A stretch of DNA of 64,000 nucleotides. It comes from Moritella sp. 24 (GTDB taxonomy: Bacteria; Pseudomonadota; Gammaproteobacteria; Enterobacterales; Moritellaceae). Below the pieces are notes generated by a model. That model made no database searches. It was not told the origin of the DNA and worked only from the letters and a program-made list of their open reading frames with translations. Below are positions 1-7,955 of the stretch, one piece after another. The stretch is taken from NCBI RefSeq assembly GCF_018219155.1, contig NZ_CP056123.1, positions 2,737,505 through 2,801,504 of the forward strand, read 5' to 3'. The translations under genes were made by a program, and so were the position numbers. Numbering within the stretch: the stretch's first letter is position 1; each line of letters opens with the position of its first letter.

Positions 1-1
1 T

Positions 2-1177
2 CGACTTAGAGTAATCGTAGCGAAAAGACGCTTAGTTGGGGATAGTGGCTTACCAGACGAAGACTTTGCATTAATGCTGACGGTATCTTTTGCGTTCTCC
101 GCTGAACAGATTGGTCCTGTGTTTACAGACTCGTTCAAAGAGCACATTTTGCAGATCAGAATGAAGAACTCCACTGATATGGTGGAAAAATTCAATGGCC
201 TGTTTAACTCAATAGACCCACAACAATACTTTCCGGTTATGTCGGTACTTGGCAATGCCATTTATGGTCGTATTTCCAGTTTGGCAGGTGCTCGAGAGAA
301 GTTAATTGAGGATACCGTTGTCGATGTGTTAACCGAACATGGTCTAAGACGTTTAGTGGCACAATCCATCTATGATGTGACGACAACGCCGGGCGGCGAT
401 AACCTTGCGGCTGTATTTAAAGAGCGTGTCGCGTTCAGCCGAGCTGGTATCAAAAAACCCGATATTCTTATTCTTCGTAACGCATTGGCGAGTCACGATG
501 GCGACGCTCGTGCGTTAATGCGTGAGCGCATTAGTACATTGATGCCCGACACCACCAAGATTTTCATTGAGAACCAATTCCACAACCCTGAGAACTATGA
601 TTTATATGTCGAAATTGTTGATGGACGTATTGACGGTATTGCACGTCAAGATGAGCTTCAAGATGACGATTCACGTCAAGACTTAAGACGTAAACTACGC
701 GTGGTAGCGGAAACCGAGTTATTTGGTGGCCTTGATCGCAAGCAGCAACGTCTACTGGCATTTAGCGCGCAATGGTACAAAGCAAAATCGGGACAAGTTA
801 TATTTACAGCAGGAGAAGAAGCTGATGCGTCTTACTTGTGTGTAGAAGGTTCTTCTGGACTATATTGGCCAGAAAGCGCGGGCGAACAACGCTTAGTATC
901 TGAAATTCTACCTGGACGATTGATTGGCGATTTAGCCGTCATTCATAAACAACCTCGTCTATTAAACTTAATTGCTTTAGAAGACTGTGTATTCTTAAGA
1001 ATCGGTGCCAGCGAATTGTTAGCCGTTATCGAGAATGATGCCATGGTTGCCGCAAACCTGTTACGTTCCGTATCTGCACACTTGGCAGAAACGGCAACAA
1101 GCATGCGTTCAATGCGCACATTTGCGATGGAGCAAGGTATAGACTTCACTGAATTTGATAAACAAAATCAGGACTAA
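2..1177 (+). CDS. ABC-type ATPase domain plus cyclic-nucleotide-binding domain protein, C-terminal part
   Basis: The frame is open to the window edge, so the 5' end is missing; the ATG at 74 is only an internal methionine. The first ~200 residues look like the tail of an ABC ATPase: a segment KERVAFSRAGIKKPDILIL stands where the signature helix and Walker B strand belong, followed by an H-loop-like region (TTKIFIENQFHNPENYDLYVEIVDGRID). The canonical catalytic residues are degenerate. Residues ~225-345 form a Crp/EAL-type cyclic-nucleotide-binding beta-barrel (GQVIFTAGEEADASYLCVEG, then LPGRLIGDLAVI). It is probably the regulatory half of a large ABC transporter or orphan ATPase. The substrate cannot be told. 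A hairpin terminator follows. Confidence 0.6.
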   Translation, partial: RLRVIVAKRRLVGDSGLPDEDFALMLTVSFAFSAEQIGPVFTDSFKEHILQIRMKNSTDMVEKFNGLFNSIDPQQYFPVMSVLGNAIYGRISSLAGAREKLIEDTVVDVLTEHGLRRLVAQSIYDVTTTPGGDNLAAVFKERVAFSRAGIKKPDILILRNALASHDGDARALMRERISTLMPDTTKIFIENQFHNPENYDLYVEIVDGRIDGIARQDELQDDDSRQDLRRKLRVVAETELFGGLDRKQQRLLAFSAQWYKAKSGQVIFTAGEEADASYLCVEGSSGLYWPESAGEQRLVSEILPGRLIGDLAVIHKQPRLLNLIALEDCVFLRIGASELLAVIENDAMVAANLLRSVSAHLAETATSMRSMRTFAMEQGIDFTEFDKQNQD

Positions 1178-1186
1178 GCACGAAAT

Positions 1187-1222
1187 GAATACCTGCTTTC
1201 TCCGCACTGCAGGTGTTCATTT
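1187..1222 (+). terminator. Probable rho-independent terminator
   Basis: A ten-base inverted repeat (GAATACCTGC / GCAGGTGTTC) directly follows the stop codon of the ABC/cNBD gene and ends in ATTTTA. The T tract is weak. Confidence 0.5.
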
Positions 1223-1527
1223 TACTCAAACTCAAGGTACTCGGGTAACTGACTATTCAATGAATACCACGTCGCTTTTTGCGAAACCAAAACATGACTT
1301 ATTTCTTTTGTTTTAGGGTCGTCATCTAATGAACCTAAACGTAAAACGATGTGCTTAGCATCCTCTTTTTTAGCATATATGTGTCTGGCACAATTTGGAC
1401 AAAAATATCTATTTTTACCGGGCGATGATTCATAACATCCTAGTGCAGAATCACTACGTAAAAGAAAATCCTTGTCTCTAACAGCTGCTACACTCGAAAA
1501 TGCAGCCCTGCGATCATGAATGGTTAT
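1222..1527 (-). pseudogene. GFA/CENP-V family protein remnant, N-terminus lost
   Basis: An open minus-strand frame of about 100 codons has no start codon; a TGA closes it upstream at 1528. It reads CRRA-like HDRRAAFSSVAAVRDKDFLL, then CYESSPGKNRYFCPNCARHIY, and ends in LPEYLEFE. The CPNC pair and the surrounding residues match the second half of glutathione-dependent formaldehyde-activating (GFA) domain proteins, which bind zinc through several CxxC pairs. The first zinc-binding half is missing, so the gene is broken. It lies outside the attC-bounded cassettes but close to the end of the integron array, and could be an eroded cassette. Confidence 0.6.
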
Positions 1528-1660
1528 TCACGTAAAATAGACCGAAATAGCTTACCGTTTGTCTCTTTGCTATACTCGGCCATCGACAAACACGCTGTGA
1601 CGACAGTTACTTAAACTCTATTTACTCGGCATAACGACCGCATAAATACAAAGGCTTAAC

Positions 1661-2761
1661 TTGGAATTATTAAACATTGACTGCCTTGGCAAACCGCTAC
1701 GGCTGGAAGGCTCCCTAGCGGGCTGGCAACAAGTATTTTGGGACGACAAACTCGTATCGGTGATCAACGCCTCTAGTGAAAATGAGGGCAGTAAATCCCA
1801 TGAGTTTGAACTCAGCCAGCACAGTGATGATGCACAAACACCAGCCAGCATTATCATCAAACTCACCACTGACCTGCTCTGGCAACCCTTTAAAATAGAC
1901 TATACCTTGTATGTTAATGACCAGCTAATTAACCAAGGTCAACGCGACACAAAAGATATTGAACGACAAACCCCGCAACATCCTGTTGCCGTAAAGCAAA
2001 AATTTAGCTTGATTGGTTTAGGTTCGCTGGCATTAAAGTTATTAAAAAGTGCCAAGGTGATTAAGGTTGTGTTGGCAGGTGCCAGTCTAGCGGCTTATTC
2101 GTGGTTATTTTCATGGGAGTTCGCTCTCGCCTTAATTGCTTGTCTGGTGTTTCATGAATATGGCCATGTTAAAGCCATGAAATATTTTGGTATGAAAACC
2201 AAAGGCATCTACCTGATCCCGTTTATGGGTGGGTTAGCATTAGGCGATGATAAGATTAATACCCGCTGGCAAGATATAGTGATCTCTATTATGGGTCCCA
2301 CCTTCGGCTTGATCATGTCGCTGTTGTCTCTTGTCGCCTACTGGATCACAGGCGAGATATTCTTTGCCGGACTGGCCAGTTTTAACGCCTTACTGAACCT
2401 ATTTAACCTGTTACCGATCTTACCGCTCGATGGTGGTCATATTCTCAAAAGCATTAGCTTTTCGATGAACAGTATCGTAGGTTTAGTTGCTTGTATCGCT
2501 GGCGCTGTAGCAGGCATTTTCATTAGCTATAGCTTAGGTCTTGCCTTGCTTGGCTTCATGCTGTTAATTGGTAGCGTTGAGATCGTATTTGAATGGCGTA
2601 GTCGTCATCAGAGCCACCTATTGCCCCTCGATAAATACGGACAGCTGTTTTCAGCTATCTGGTATATAGCTACAGTAGGCGCACTTATTGGCGTAATTTG
2701 GTACTTTGCAGGTATGGGCGATGAGTTACTTTCCCTACCATTGCAGATATTACAAAGCTAA
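1661..2761 (+). CDS. Site-2-protease-like M50 family membrane metalloprotease
   Basis: Intramembrane zinc protease family. The zinc-binding HEYGH motif lies at residues 165-169 in a membrane segment, and the second-site motif LPLDGGH is at about residues 255-261, which gives the third metal ligand. About six hydrophobic segments fill residues 120-355. Residues 1-110 are a soluble N-terminal domain, unusual for small M50 proteins. The start is TTG, with AAAGG upstream; a stop lies only five codons further upstream, so no ATG is possible. The substrate is unknown. A hairpin follows the stop codon. It is a single gene with no obvious partner. Confidence 0.75.
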   Translation: MELLNIDCLGKPLRLEGSLAGWQQVFWDDKLVSVINASSENEGSKSHEFELSQHSDDAQTPASIIIKLTTDLLWQPFKIDYTLYVNDQLINQGQRDTKDIERQTPQHPVAVKQKFSLIGLGSLALKLLKSAKVIKVVLAGASLAAYSWLFSWEFALALIACLVFHEYGHVKAMKYFGMKTKGIYLIPFMGGLALGDDKINTRWQDIVISIMGPTFGLIMSLLSLVAYWITGEIFFAGLASFNALLNLFNLLPILPLDGGHILKSISFSMNSIVGLVACIAGAVAGIFISYSLGLALLGFMLLIGSVEIVFEWRSRHQSHLLPLDKYGQLFSAIWYIATVGALIGVIWYFAGMGDELLSLPLQILQS

Positions 2762-2766
2762 TGTCC

Positions 2767-2804
2767 ACCAGCCTATTGCGACTGATTTACTGCAATGGGC
2801 TGGT
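2767..2804 (+). terminator. Hairpin after the M50 protease gene
   Basis: Inverted repeat of about twelve bases (ACCAGCCTATTGC / GCAATGGGCTGGT) six bases after the stop codon. There is no strong T run, so termination is only likely. Confidence 0.45.
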
Positions 2805-2893
2805 TATCGGTATTATTGTCACCCGCTAAAACAATCGTTTTATAGTAACCAAAGAACCAATGTATAACGCGTTATTCTAACTAGGTAGCACGC

Positions 2894-3259
2894 TTAAATA
2901 TTTTGACCTATTCGCCACAGAACGCCAGATGGGTCTGTAATGCAAAAGTCTTTCGCTGCCCAAGGCTGAAGCTCAACTGGTGTTATTTTAATACCATATT
3001 TTTCTATAACACCACTTTCATGCATATGCGCCCACCAAGAATCTACGTCTTGAACAAGTATGTGCATCATGAAATTCTCCGCCTGTGATTCAGCGCAGTA
3101 ATCTTGTAATAAAAAACTTACATGATCAAAATAAAAGTATGCAACACCGCCTCCTTCAGATCCAATCGTAAAGCCTATATCTTGGTAAAAACGTTTTGAT
3201 ATTTCAAAGTTCTTAGATGGAACAAATGCTTTAATTTCTGTTACTTTCAGATTACTCAT
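2894..3259 (-). CDS. VOC superfamily (glyoxalase/bleomycin-resistance-like) protein, terminal cassette
   Basis: 121 residues spanning one beta-alpha-beta-beta-beta pair of the vicinal-oxygen-chelate fold: IKAFVPSKNFEISKRFYQDIGF at the start and DFCITDPSGVLWRIGQNI at the end, typical of small cassette-borne VOC proteins. The family includes glyoxalases, fosfomycin and bleomycin resistance proteins and dioxygenases; the function cannot be narrowed. A good ribosome site (AAGGAG) precedes the ATG. It is the last cassette of the array; no complete attC follows it, only a possible fragment near 2862. Confidence 0.8.
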   Translation of the reverse strand: MSNLKVTEIKAFVPSKNFEISKRFYQDIGFTIGSEGGGVAYFYFDHVSFLLQDYCAESQAENFMMHILVQDVDSWWAHMHESGVIEKYGIKITPVELQPWAAKDFCITDPSGVLWRIGQNI

Positions 3260-3274
3260 GTGACTCCTTGTACA

Positions 3275-3336
3275 CGTAACATCCTGTGAGGCTAATAATG
3301 CTGTTGGGTAAAATTCGTTTGAAGCTCTTGTTATGT
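3275..3336 (-). repeat. attC site (short form) between the VOC and epimerase cassettes
   Basis: About 62 bp. On the minus strand it runs from ACATAACAAGAGCTTC to GGATGTTACGTG. The core GTTATG overlaps the stop codon of the epimerase gene. The inner stem is short. Confidence 0.6.
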
Positions 3337-4158
3337 ATATTGCTCTAAATACTCGGTTATTGTGTATTTTTCTGTGAAGTATGGGCTAATCGGTAAATTA
3401 AGATTAAGTTTTTCAATATCTATAGCGCCAGAGCCATTACGTATTTCAAAATCGTCCCAATTTGTTTTGCAAACACGTTCAATAATTGAATTCTTATAAA
3501 GTAGATCTGCAAACTCCTCGGGTGTATAACCTTTTCTTTCTGCAATGATGTGTTGGCGTGAATCAATATTACTTTGGGACACTAATGTATAATAAAAATC
3601 AGCCACATCGAATACATGAACATACTGATTATAACCGATACTAGGCATTGCAACTGTAACAGATGAATTTTTCCAACCTTCAATAATACGACGCATTTGA
3701 CACAAATTACCGCCATAAATAATGCTCGGGCAATAAACAACATGCCAATTTAAAGATAAAGAATCATGTATAGTTTTTTCGTCATCTTTGACCATTTCAA
3801 AAGGACGTAAGATGAAATCATTTAGCTCTTTTTCATTTGCATGACCAAATAGCCAAACACCTGAAGTATGTATTTTTTTTGCCGTTTTTGACGCAAAAAG
3901 GTTTAAATCTGAAAGTAGATCTCTCTCAATCCGGCTAATCTCTTCAGGCGTGTATCTTTTCCAATGTGCACGGGCACAATTAATTACCACATCAAAGCTC
4001 CCGTGCATTTCAGTATTTTTACTTGAAATATTTCTACTGTCACATTTATCGCTAGTACCATCTCGGCTATAGACATAAACATCAACACCTTTAGCTTTGA
4101 ATAAGTCTCTTACATGACTTCCAACATATCCATTTGAACCTGCAATAAGTAATTTCAT
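3331..4158 (-). CDS. NAD-dependent epimerase/dehydratase family protein (cassette)
   Basis: Extended short-chain-dehydrogenase-like protein of 275 residues. The Rossmann motif is GSNGYVGS at residues 8-15. A segment CPSIIYGG and a following VFDVADFYYTL match the substrate-side region of sugar-nucleotide epimerases/reductases. The usual catalytic YxxxK is not clear, so it may be a divergent or inactive member. The ORF ends inside the attC core (last codons overlap ATACATAAC). The cassette's first bases (GTTATATG) only roughly match its R'' core, so the left boundary may have been altered. Confidence 0.7.
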   Translation of the reverse strand: MKLLIAGSNGYVGSHVRDLFKAKGVDVYVYSRDGTSDKCDSRNISSKNTEMHGSFDVVINCARAHWKRYTPEEISRIERDLLSDLNLFASKTAKKIHTSGVWLFGHANEKELNDFILRPFEMVKDDEKTIHDSLSLNWHVVYCPSIIYGGNLCQMRRIIEGWKNSSVTVAMPSIGYNQYVHVFDVADFYYTLVSQSNIDSRQHIIAERKGYTPEEFADLLYKNSIIERVCKTNWDDFEIRNGSGAIDIEKLNLNLPISPYFTEKYTITEYLEQYT

Positions 4159-4189
4159 ACTACCTCGGGAATTAGATTTACATATAACG

Positions 4190-4207
4190 CTTTGTAACCA
4201 GTTTATC
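4190..4207 (-). repeat. Collapsed attC remnant downstream of the truncated DUF1801 gene
   Basis: Only the right arm (TGGTTACAAAGCGTTATATG on the minus strand) remains; the left arm and inner stem are gone, together with the end of the gene. Confidence 0.5.
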
Positions 4208-4412
4208 TCTCTGGTGATTTTTGTTTCCAGTCAAAGCGTACCGCACTACCCGTTTTTACAAAATAGCTAGGCTCACCCCATTTGAGAGTTTCTTCCACCT
4301 CACCTAAATTGTGCTCATGAATAATGTCGAGCACCAAAGAACGAAGTTCCAGTAATATAATTTTTACGTGTTCAGGATAGCCGTCAAATTTTTCTTTAAC
4401 TACAAGTTGCAT
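4203..4412 (-). pseudogene. DUF1801 (YdhG-like) protein, C-terminally truncated cassette gene
   Basis: Sixty-nine residues that match the first half of DUF1801 proteins (YdhG/YjbR-like fold): FDGYPEHVKIILLELRSLV and then VEETLKWGEPSYFV. In the family the motif near the end normally reads DWK-KSPDQYAMYF and about 40-60 more residues follow. Here it stops at FDWKQKSPER, exactly where the damaged attC begins. A deletion that removed the gene end and the attC left arm explains both. Initiation looks intact. Full-length relatives have no well-established function. Confidence 0.7.
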
Positions 4413-4433
4413 TATAAACTTCCCTATTCATAT

Positions 4434-4450
4434 AACGCCCTGTTAACTAC
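4434..4450 (-). repeat. Collapsed attC (core only) after the second epimerase gene
   Basis: On the minus strand the sequence goes directly from the core TTAACA to GGGCGTTATATG; the whole stem of an attC is missing. Confidence 0.5.
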
Positions 4451-5324
4451 ATTTTGAAATTGGCAGTACTTCTGCGGTTTCTGTGTCTAGCATTTCCAAG
4501 ACACTTTCAAAACCATGTATAGGCAGCCAACCTAATTTTTCCTGTGCTAACGATGAATCATAAACACGGTCTAAGGTTTCGGGTAACGGCCACCCTCGCA
4601 GTCCAAAAGCTGACGCTATTTCAGGGCACTTACTTGTAATAACTGAACTAGCATTGCTGTAAAGAGTCCCGCAATCTAATGAGTTAAACGGTGTTGTTCC
4701 TGAAATTATAAACCGAGTAAAACCACTTAAGTGATTTTCCACTGCACATAAATGAGCATTTGCTACGTCACGCGCATCTATACCACGAGTTAAGCGAAAT
4801 ATTGCCATTAAGTCAGCTGGTTCTGGAAAACACCTAGACATTTGTAACACTGTCACTGGAAGGTTGAACAGATTTGAAATTTCTTCGAGTTTGTTTTCGG
4901 CTACAATTTTGCTTTTGTGATAAATGGATTTAGGTTGAGGAGTAACTTGCTCGTTCACCCAACCAGCAGTGCCTTTAGGCGTTGAGGCATAACCATACAA
5001 CGCAGTTGTACTGGTAAAAATGAAATGCTTAACGCCTGCTTTAATACCAGACAAAGCCAGTTTTTCGGTTGCATCTACATTGATAGACTGAAACTCTGAA
5101 TCAGGTACTAAACCAACATGAGGAGCATGAAGAGCTGCTGTATGGATAACAACGTCGATATTATCAAGAGCTTCACTCATTAAGGCACTATCACGAATAT
5201 CACCAACGAAATCAGCCGTTGAGCAAGGTGTTTTATCAATGCCAACGACATCATGTGTCCGCATTAACTTAATATAAATTGCACGCCCCACTCTACCCGC
5301 AGCGCCTGTTACCAATATTCTCAT
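4443..5324 (-). CDS. NAD(P)-dependent sugar epimerase/dehydratase family protein (cassette)
   Basis: Extended SDR of 293 residues: Rossmann motif GAAGRVGRA at residues 7-15, DVVIHTAALHAP after strand four, a catalytic serine region FTSTTALYGY, and the YHKSK (YxxxK) pair. All active-site elements are present, so it should be an active oxidoreductase or epimerase on a nucleotide sugar or similar substrate. It is the only cassette here with a complete, classical SDR active site. Its attC has shrunk to the core, so it may no longer excise well. The stop codon overlaps the core site. Confidence 0.8.
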   Translation of the reverse strand: MRILVTGAAGRVGRAIYIKLMRTHDVVGIDKTPCSTADFVGDIRDSALMSEALDNIDVVIHTAALHAPHVGLVPDSEFQSINVDATEKLALSGIKAGVKHFIFTSTTALYGYASTPKGTAGWVNEQVTPQPKSIYHKSKIVAENKLEEISNLFNLPVTVLQMSRCFPEPADLMAIFRLTRGIDARDVANAHLCAVENHLSGFTRFIISGTTPFNSLDCGTLYSNASSVITSKCPEIASAFGLRGWPLPETLDRVYDSSLAQEKLGWLPIHGFESVLEMLDTETAEVLPISKCS

Positions 5325-5356
5325 TTACTGTACCTTACTTATTATTGACCGCAAAG

Positions 5357-5466
5357 CAGCTAACGCCTCATTAACTGGCGTGTAGCTTAGTATTTTTGCG
5401 TTTGTTTGTCTTTTGCAAAACAATGACAGCCTTTTACGTGTCCGCGTTTAACGACTTGTTATACCA
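5357..5466 (-). repeat. attC site after the YdeI-like cassette gene
   Basis: On the minus strand from GGTATAACAAGTCGTTAA to TTAATGAGGCGTTAGCTGC, about 108 bp, with complementary arms CGTTAA/TTAATG. Confidence 0.85.
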
Positions 5467-5498
5467 ATTACCAATTACCAATTACCAATTACCAATTA
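5464..5498. repeat. Five copies of a 7-bp tandem repeat (CCAATTA)
   Basis: Five perfect CCAATTA units sit between the attC core and the gene; the stop codon of the YdeI-like gene lies in the last unit. The unit length matches the larger heptamer array at 15.5 kb. Confidence 0.9.
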
Positions 5499-6071
5499 TT
5501 TAGGCTTTTCTTCATTTACAAGCATTGCCATATATTTTGTAAATCGTCTTTGCCTAGTTTCAGATTTTTTCGCGCTTGTTAAGCCGTATGCAATAACATA
5601 ACGACTAGATTTATTGAGTGTTTCGAAGAATTCTTTTACTCTAGGTTGTTTATCCAATTCAGCTAAGAAATCTCCGGGTACTTGCATTTCACTTACCACA
5701 TAAGCATTTCCCCAACGGCCATCAGCCTTCGCGGAACGAACATGAACAAGCCCTGATTCCTGCATACGGTTATCCTTCATTAAGCGTTCAACATGTTCAG
5801 TGTTTCTTTTAGACCAGTTACTTTTTACTTTTCTTGGAGTTATACGTTGCAGATAGGCTTCGTCATCAATCGATTTTTTCACGCCGTCAATCCACCCCCA
5901 ACATAAAACCTCTATTACTAGATCATTCCAGTCAATACTTTGAATGCCAGTATGCTTCTTGAATATCTTCACCCACAGCTCTTTTTCACTAGCATGGTTC
6001 ACCTTAAGCCATTGGTTAAGGTCTTTCGGTGAATCAAAAGTCATGATTTTAAATGCATCTACATCAAGCAT
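5496..6071 (-). CDS. YdeI/OmdA-family protein (cassette)
   Basis: 191 residues with the layout of the YdeI/OmpD-associated (OmdA) family: FDSPKDLNQWLKVNHASEKELWVKIFKK at the N-terminus, the central LCWGWIDGVKK motif, RITPRKVKSNWSKRN, and a basic C-terminal helix (YGLTSAKKSETRQRR). Members have been linked to resistance to cationic peptides and to polymyxin tolerance, but the mechanism is not established. The gene is complete, with a stop codon inside a CCAATTA repeat. It is carried as one cassette from about 5364 to 6095. Confidence 0.8.
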   Translation of the reverse strand: MLDVDAFKIMTFDSPKDLNQWLKVNHASEKELWVKIFKKHTGIQSIDWNDLVIEVLCWGWIDGVKKSIDDEAYLQRITPRKVKSNWSKRNTEHVERLMKDNRMQESGLVHVRSAKADGRWGNAYVVSEMQVPGDFLAELDKQPRVKEFFETLNKSSRYVIAYGLTSAKKSETRQRRFTKYMAMLVNEEKPK

Positions 6072-6086
6072 ATAGTAAAACTCTCT

Positions 6087-6224
6087 TCGGCATAAAGCTC
6101 AAATGATGGGTAAATATCAGTTGGTTAAAGTAAGCGACGTAGGAGCAAAAAACAACTGTTATTTGTCTTGATTAAACGGTACCAGCCAAGTGTAATTTAT
6201 CCCGCTTGAACAACTTGTTATATT
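6087..6224 (-). repeat. attC site of an ORF-less cassette
   Basis: About 137 bp, from the core TATAACAAGTTG (minus strand) to a degenerate GAGCTTTATGCC end. The inner parts AGTTGG and CAACTG are complementary. The end core has TTTATG instead of GTTATG, so the site may be weakened. Confidence 0.6.
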
Positions 6225-6518
6225 CAACTCTATCACCATGCCTTGAGAGCGTCTAGATGACTGTAAATACTCGTATTATTTGAGCCTAGTGATTTAATTG
6301 GTATTTTAAGAATGCGTTAATATGAATCACTTGATTAACTATAATCGTAATTTTTTTCACTCTGAACGCCTCATTTACGACGCTAAAAATATAATTTCTG
6401 TTTATAGAGGAGTGTCGTTACTTGCGTTACTTGCGTTATTTGCGGTACTTGGGGGGACTAGTCTTGAGTTAGATTGATTTAAGGGATGGCATATGACTGA
6501 AGGAAATAAACCTTTAAA
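6225..6518. other. Cassette body without a recognisable gene
   Basis: About 290 bases between two attC sites hold no ORF longer than 60 codons on either strand. It contains four copies of a 9-bp unit (CGTTACTTG-like, 6416-6451) and, on the plus strand, a 13-codon frame from ATG 6493 (MTEGNKPLNITPA) that ends at the attC. It could be a promoter, an antisense RNA or the stub of a truncated gene. Confidence 0.45.
6416..6451. repeat. 9-bp tandem repeat, four copies
   Basis: CGTTACTTG, CGTTACTTG, CGTTATTTG, CGGTACTTG inside the ORF-less cassette. Confidence 0.8.
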
Positions 6519-6610
6519 TATAACTCCAGCTTAAGCGGACAAAAAGTATTGGCTATAATTGTGGAGCGAAACGTAGCCAACTTTTTTGTTCTTTTTAGTG
6601 ACTTGTTATA
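6519..6610 (-). repeat. attC site after the small membrane-protein cassette
   Basis: About 92 bp with the usual arms: TATAACAAGTCACTAAAAAG, the complementary pair TTGGCT/AGCCAA, and GTCCGCTTAAGCTGGAGTTAT. The core overlaps the stop codon of the following minus-strand gene. Confidence 0.85.
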
Positions 6611-7046
6611 AGCAATTTACACTCAACAATGAATTCAGCTTCTCTTGGTTTTCATAACCACCAACAACAACCCGTTGACCGTTATGGGTTTCAATTATGG
6701 AACTAGAGAATTTGTCTATGGAGATATTTTTAACCTCTAACAATTTAGTTGAAAGGCTAGCTTCCCCACAGTCTAATGTAAGAGTATTAGTTGATGTATT
6801 AACTTGAGCAACCATCCCATTTTTTACTCTGTCAGATTTTAACAGGTTTCGTTTAAATTTAATGTAATGATGAGAAGTAACAAGAGTAAAGAAAACTATT
6901 GGAAGTAAAAACATGAATGATTGGAAAATAGCACCAAAGATCAGCATTGCTATAGAAGATCCAGCATAGACTTCAATTACAGGCTTTCTATATTTTTTCA
7001 ACTCATTTAAAACATATGAGTCAGATGTTTTGAATTCATGCAGCAC
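6606..7046 (-). CDS. Small membrane protein of unknown function (cassette)
   Basis: 146 residues. I do not recognise the family. Two hydrophobic segments lie at about residues 28-40 and 44-60 (SIAMLIFGAIFQSFMFLLP, VFFTLV), followed by a basic loop and a beta-rich soluble tail (residues 75-146). That pattern resembles PH-like or DUF-type membrane-anchored domains. The cassette is intact: its 5' bases GTTATAAGCAAT are the exact complement of its own attC core ATTGCTTATAAC. The stop codon TAA is part of the core. Confidence 0.6.
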   Translation of the reverse strand: MLHEFKTSDSYVLNELKKYRKPVIEVYAGSSIAMLIFGAIFQSFMFLLPIVFFTLVTSHHYIKFKRNLLKSDRVKNGMVAQVNTSTNTLTLDCGEASLSTKLLEVKNISIDKFSSSIIETHNGQRVVVGGYENQEKLNSLLSVNCL

Positions 7047-7062
7047 GCAACTTCCTATTGCT

Positions 7063-7187
7063 TATAACGCCCAATTAAGGTGTGAAGCACGCGACCACAA
7101 CACTCAAACTAGGCGCCGTAATCACTAAACTAAACCCAAACCAAAAATGCCAAGCGTGCTGAATCACTCTTGAATTGTTTGTTAGCC
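7063..7187 (-). repeat. attC site, long VCR-like form
   Basis: About 125 bp: GGCTAACAAACAATTCAAGAGTG through to CACCTTAATTGGGCGTTATAAG on the minus strand, with GCACGC/GCGTGC inner arms. It is similar in length and layout to the site at 9338. Confidence 0.9.
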
Positions 7188-7853
7188 TTATTCTATATCG
7201 AACAAAAACATAGACTTAAAACCACGACTAATACGATGTTGAATAGCTTCATGCAACTGGCTATGTAATTCATCAAATCTCTTTTTGTGGCTAATGACTT
7301 CGCCCATATTCTGCATATTACCACTGACAAAGTGATACAGCTGACTGTTCAATGCTGAAGAGACAACACTGATACTATCAAGATATTGATTCATTGACTC
7401 ATAGTTTTTTATTGCGCTGTCATCTAGACGGACATTCCAGAAGCTAAGCTCACGGTTAGACTTATAAAGGCTTCTTCTCGCTTGGTACAAGTTGCCCCAA
7501 ACATTATTGAGGTGCTCTACACGTTTGATTGATACGCTTTGATCTTCGACGACAACCCCAGGAGCTGGACATATATGATCATAATGAAAGCGCAGTTCAT
7601 GTAGGTTTTCTTCAATTTCATCGATCGATGCGACATACCTCTTAGCCGCAATATATGAATCTTCTTTTCGTTTGTTGTTTAACCACTGAAAATAGGTATA
7701 GAAACCAAATGTAAAACCAAGAAAAGTGACGATTAGCGTACCAATATCAGTCCACTTTACTGAATCAAACATAGATTCGCGGTCAGTTACCCCAATAAAA
7801 AATCCAACGGCTATTAGATAGATCCCAGTAAGCCCAATAACTACTTTCTTCAC
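7188..7853 (-). CDS. Two-TM membrane protein with long helical cytoplasmic domain (cassette)
   Basis: 221 residues, family not recognised. TM1 is at about residues 5-22 (VVIGLTGIYLIAVGFFIGV), TM2 at 37-55 (IGTLIVTFLGFTFGFYTYF), followed by a basic NNKRKED and about 165 residues predicted to be mostly helical. The same plan (two TMs, then a helical domain) occurs in the cassette gene at 10116-10739. Membrane-anchored helical proteins are common effectors in phage-defence cassettes, but nothing here proves such a role. Confidence 0.6.
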   Translation of the reverse strand: MKKVVIGLTGIYLIAVGFFIGVTDRESMFDSVKWTDIGTLIVTFLGFTFGFYTYFQWLNNKRKEDSYIAAKRYVASIDEIEENLHELRFHYDHICPAPGVVVEDQSVSIKRVEHLNNVWGNLYQARRSLYKSNRELSFWNVRLDDSAIKNYESMNQYLDSISVVSSALNSQLYHFVSGNMQNMGEVISHKKRFDELHSQLHEAIQHRISRGFKSMFLFDIE

Positions 7854-7888
7854 TACTCAGAAACCTTAATGTGATGAATTCAAATATA

Positions 7889-7955
7889 AAACTAACGCCC
7901 GCCACAGCAGCGAGCAACTTGTTCCGAGTCCTGTTGCTGGCGCTTGTTATGCGCT
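7889..7955 (-). repeat. attC site, short form, after the LRR cassette gene
   Basis: About 67 bp: GCGCATAACAAGCGCC to GTGGCGGGCGTTAGT on the minus strand; the inner GCAACAGG/GTTGCTCGC arms are short. Confidence 0.85.

Noticed and set aside
74-76. ATG 74 as the start of the ABC/cNBD protein
   Set aside because: The frame is open to the first base and the upstream residues continue the ATPase domain, so the gene begins outside the window.
2862-2893. Complete attC behind the VOC cassette
   Set aside because: Only TAACGCGTTATTC is seen; no inner arms. Treated as a possible fragment only.
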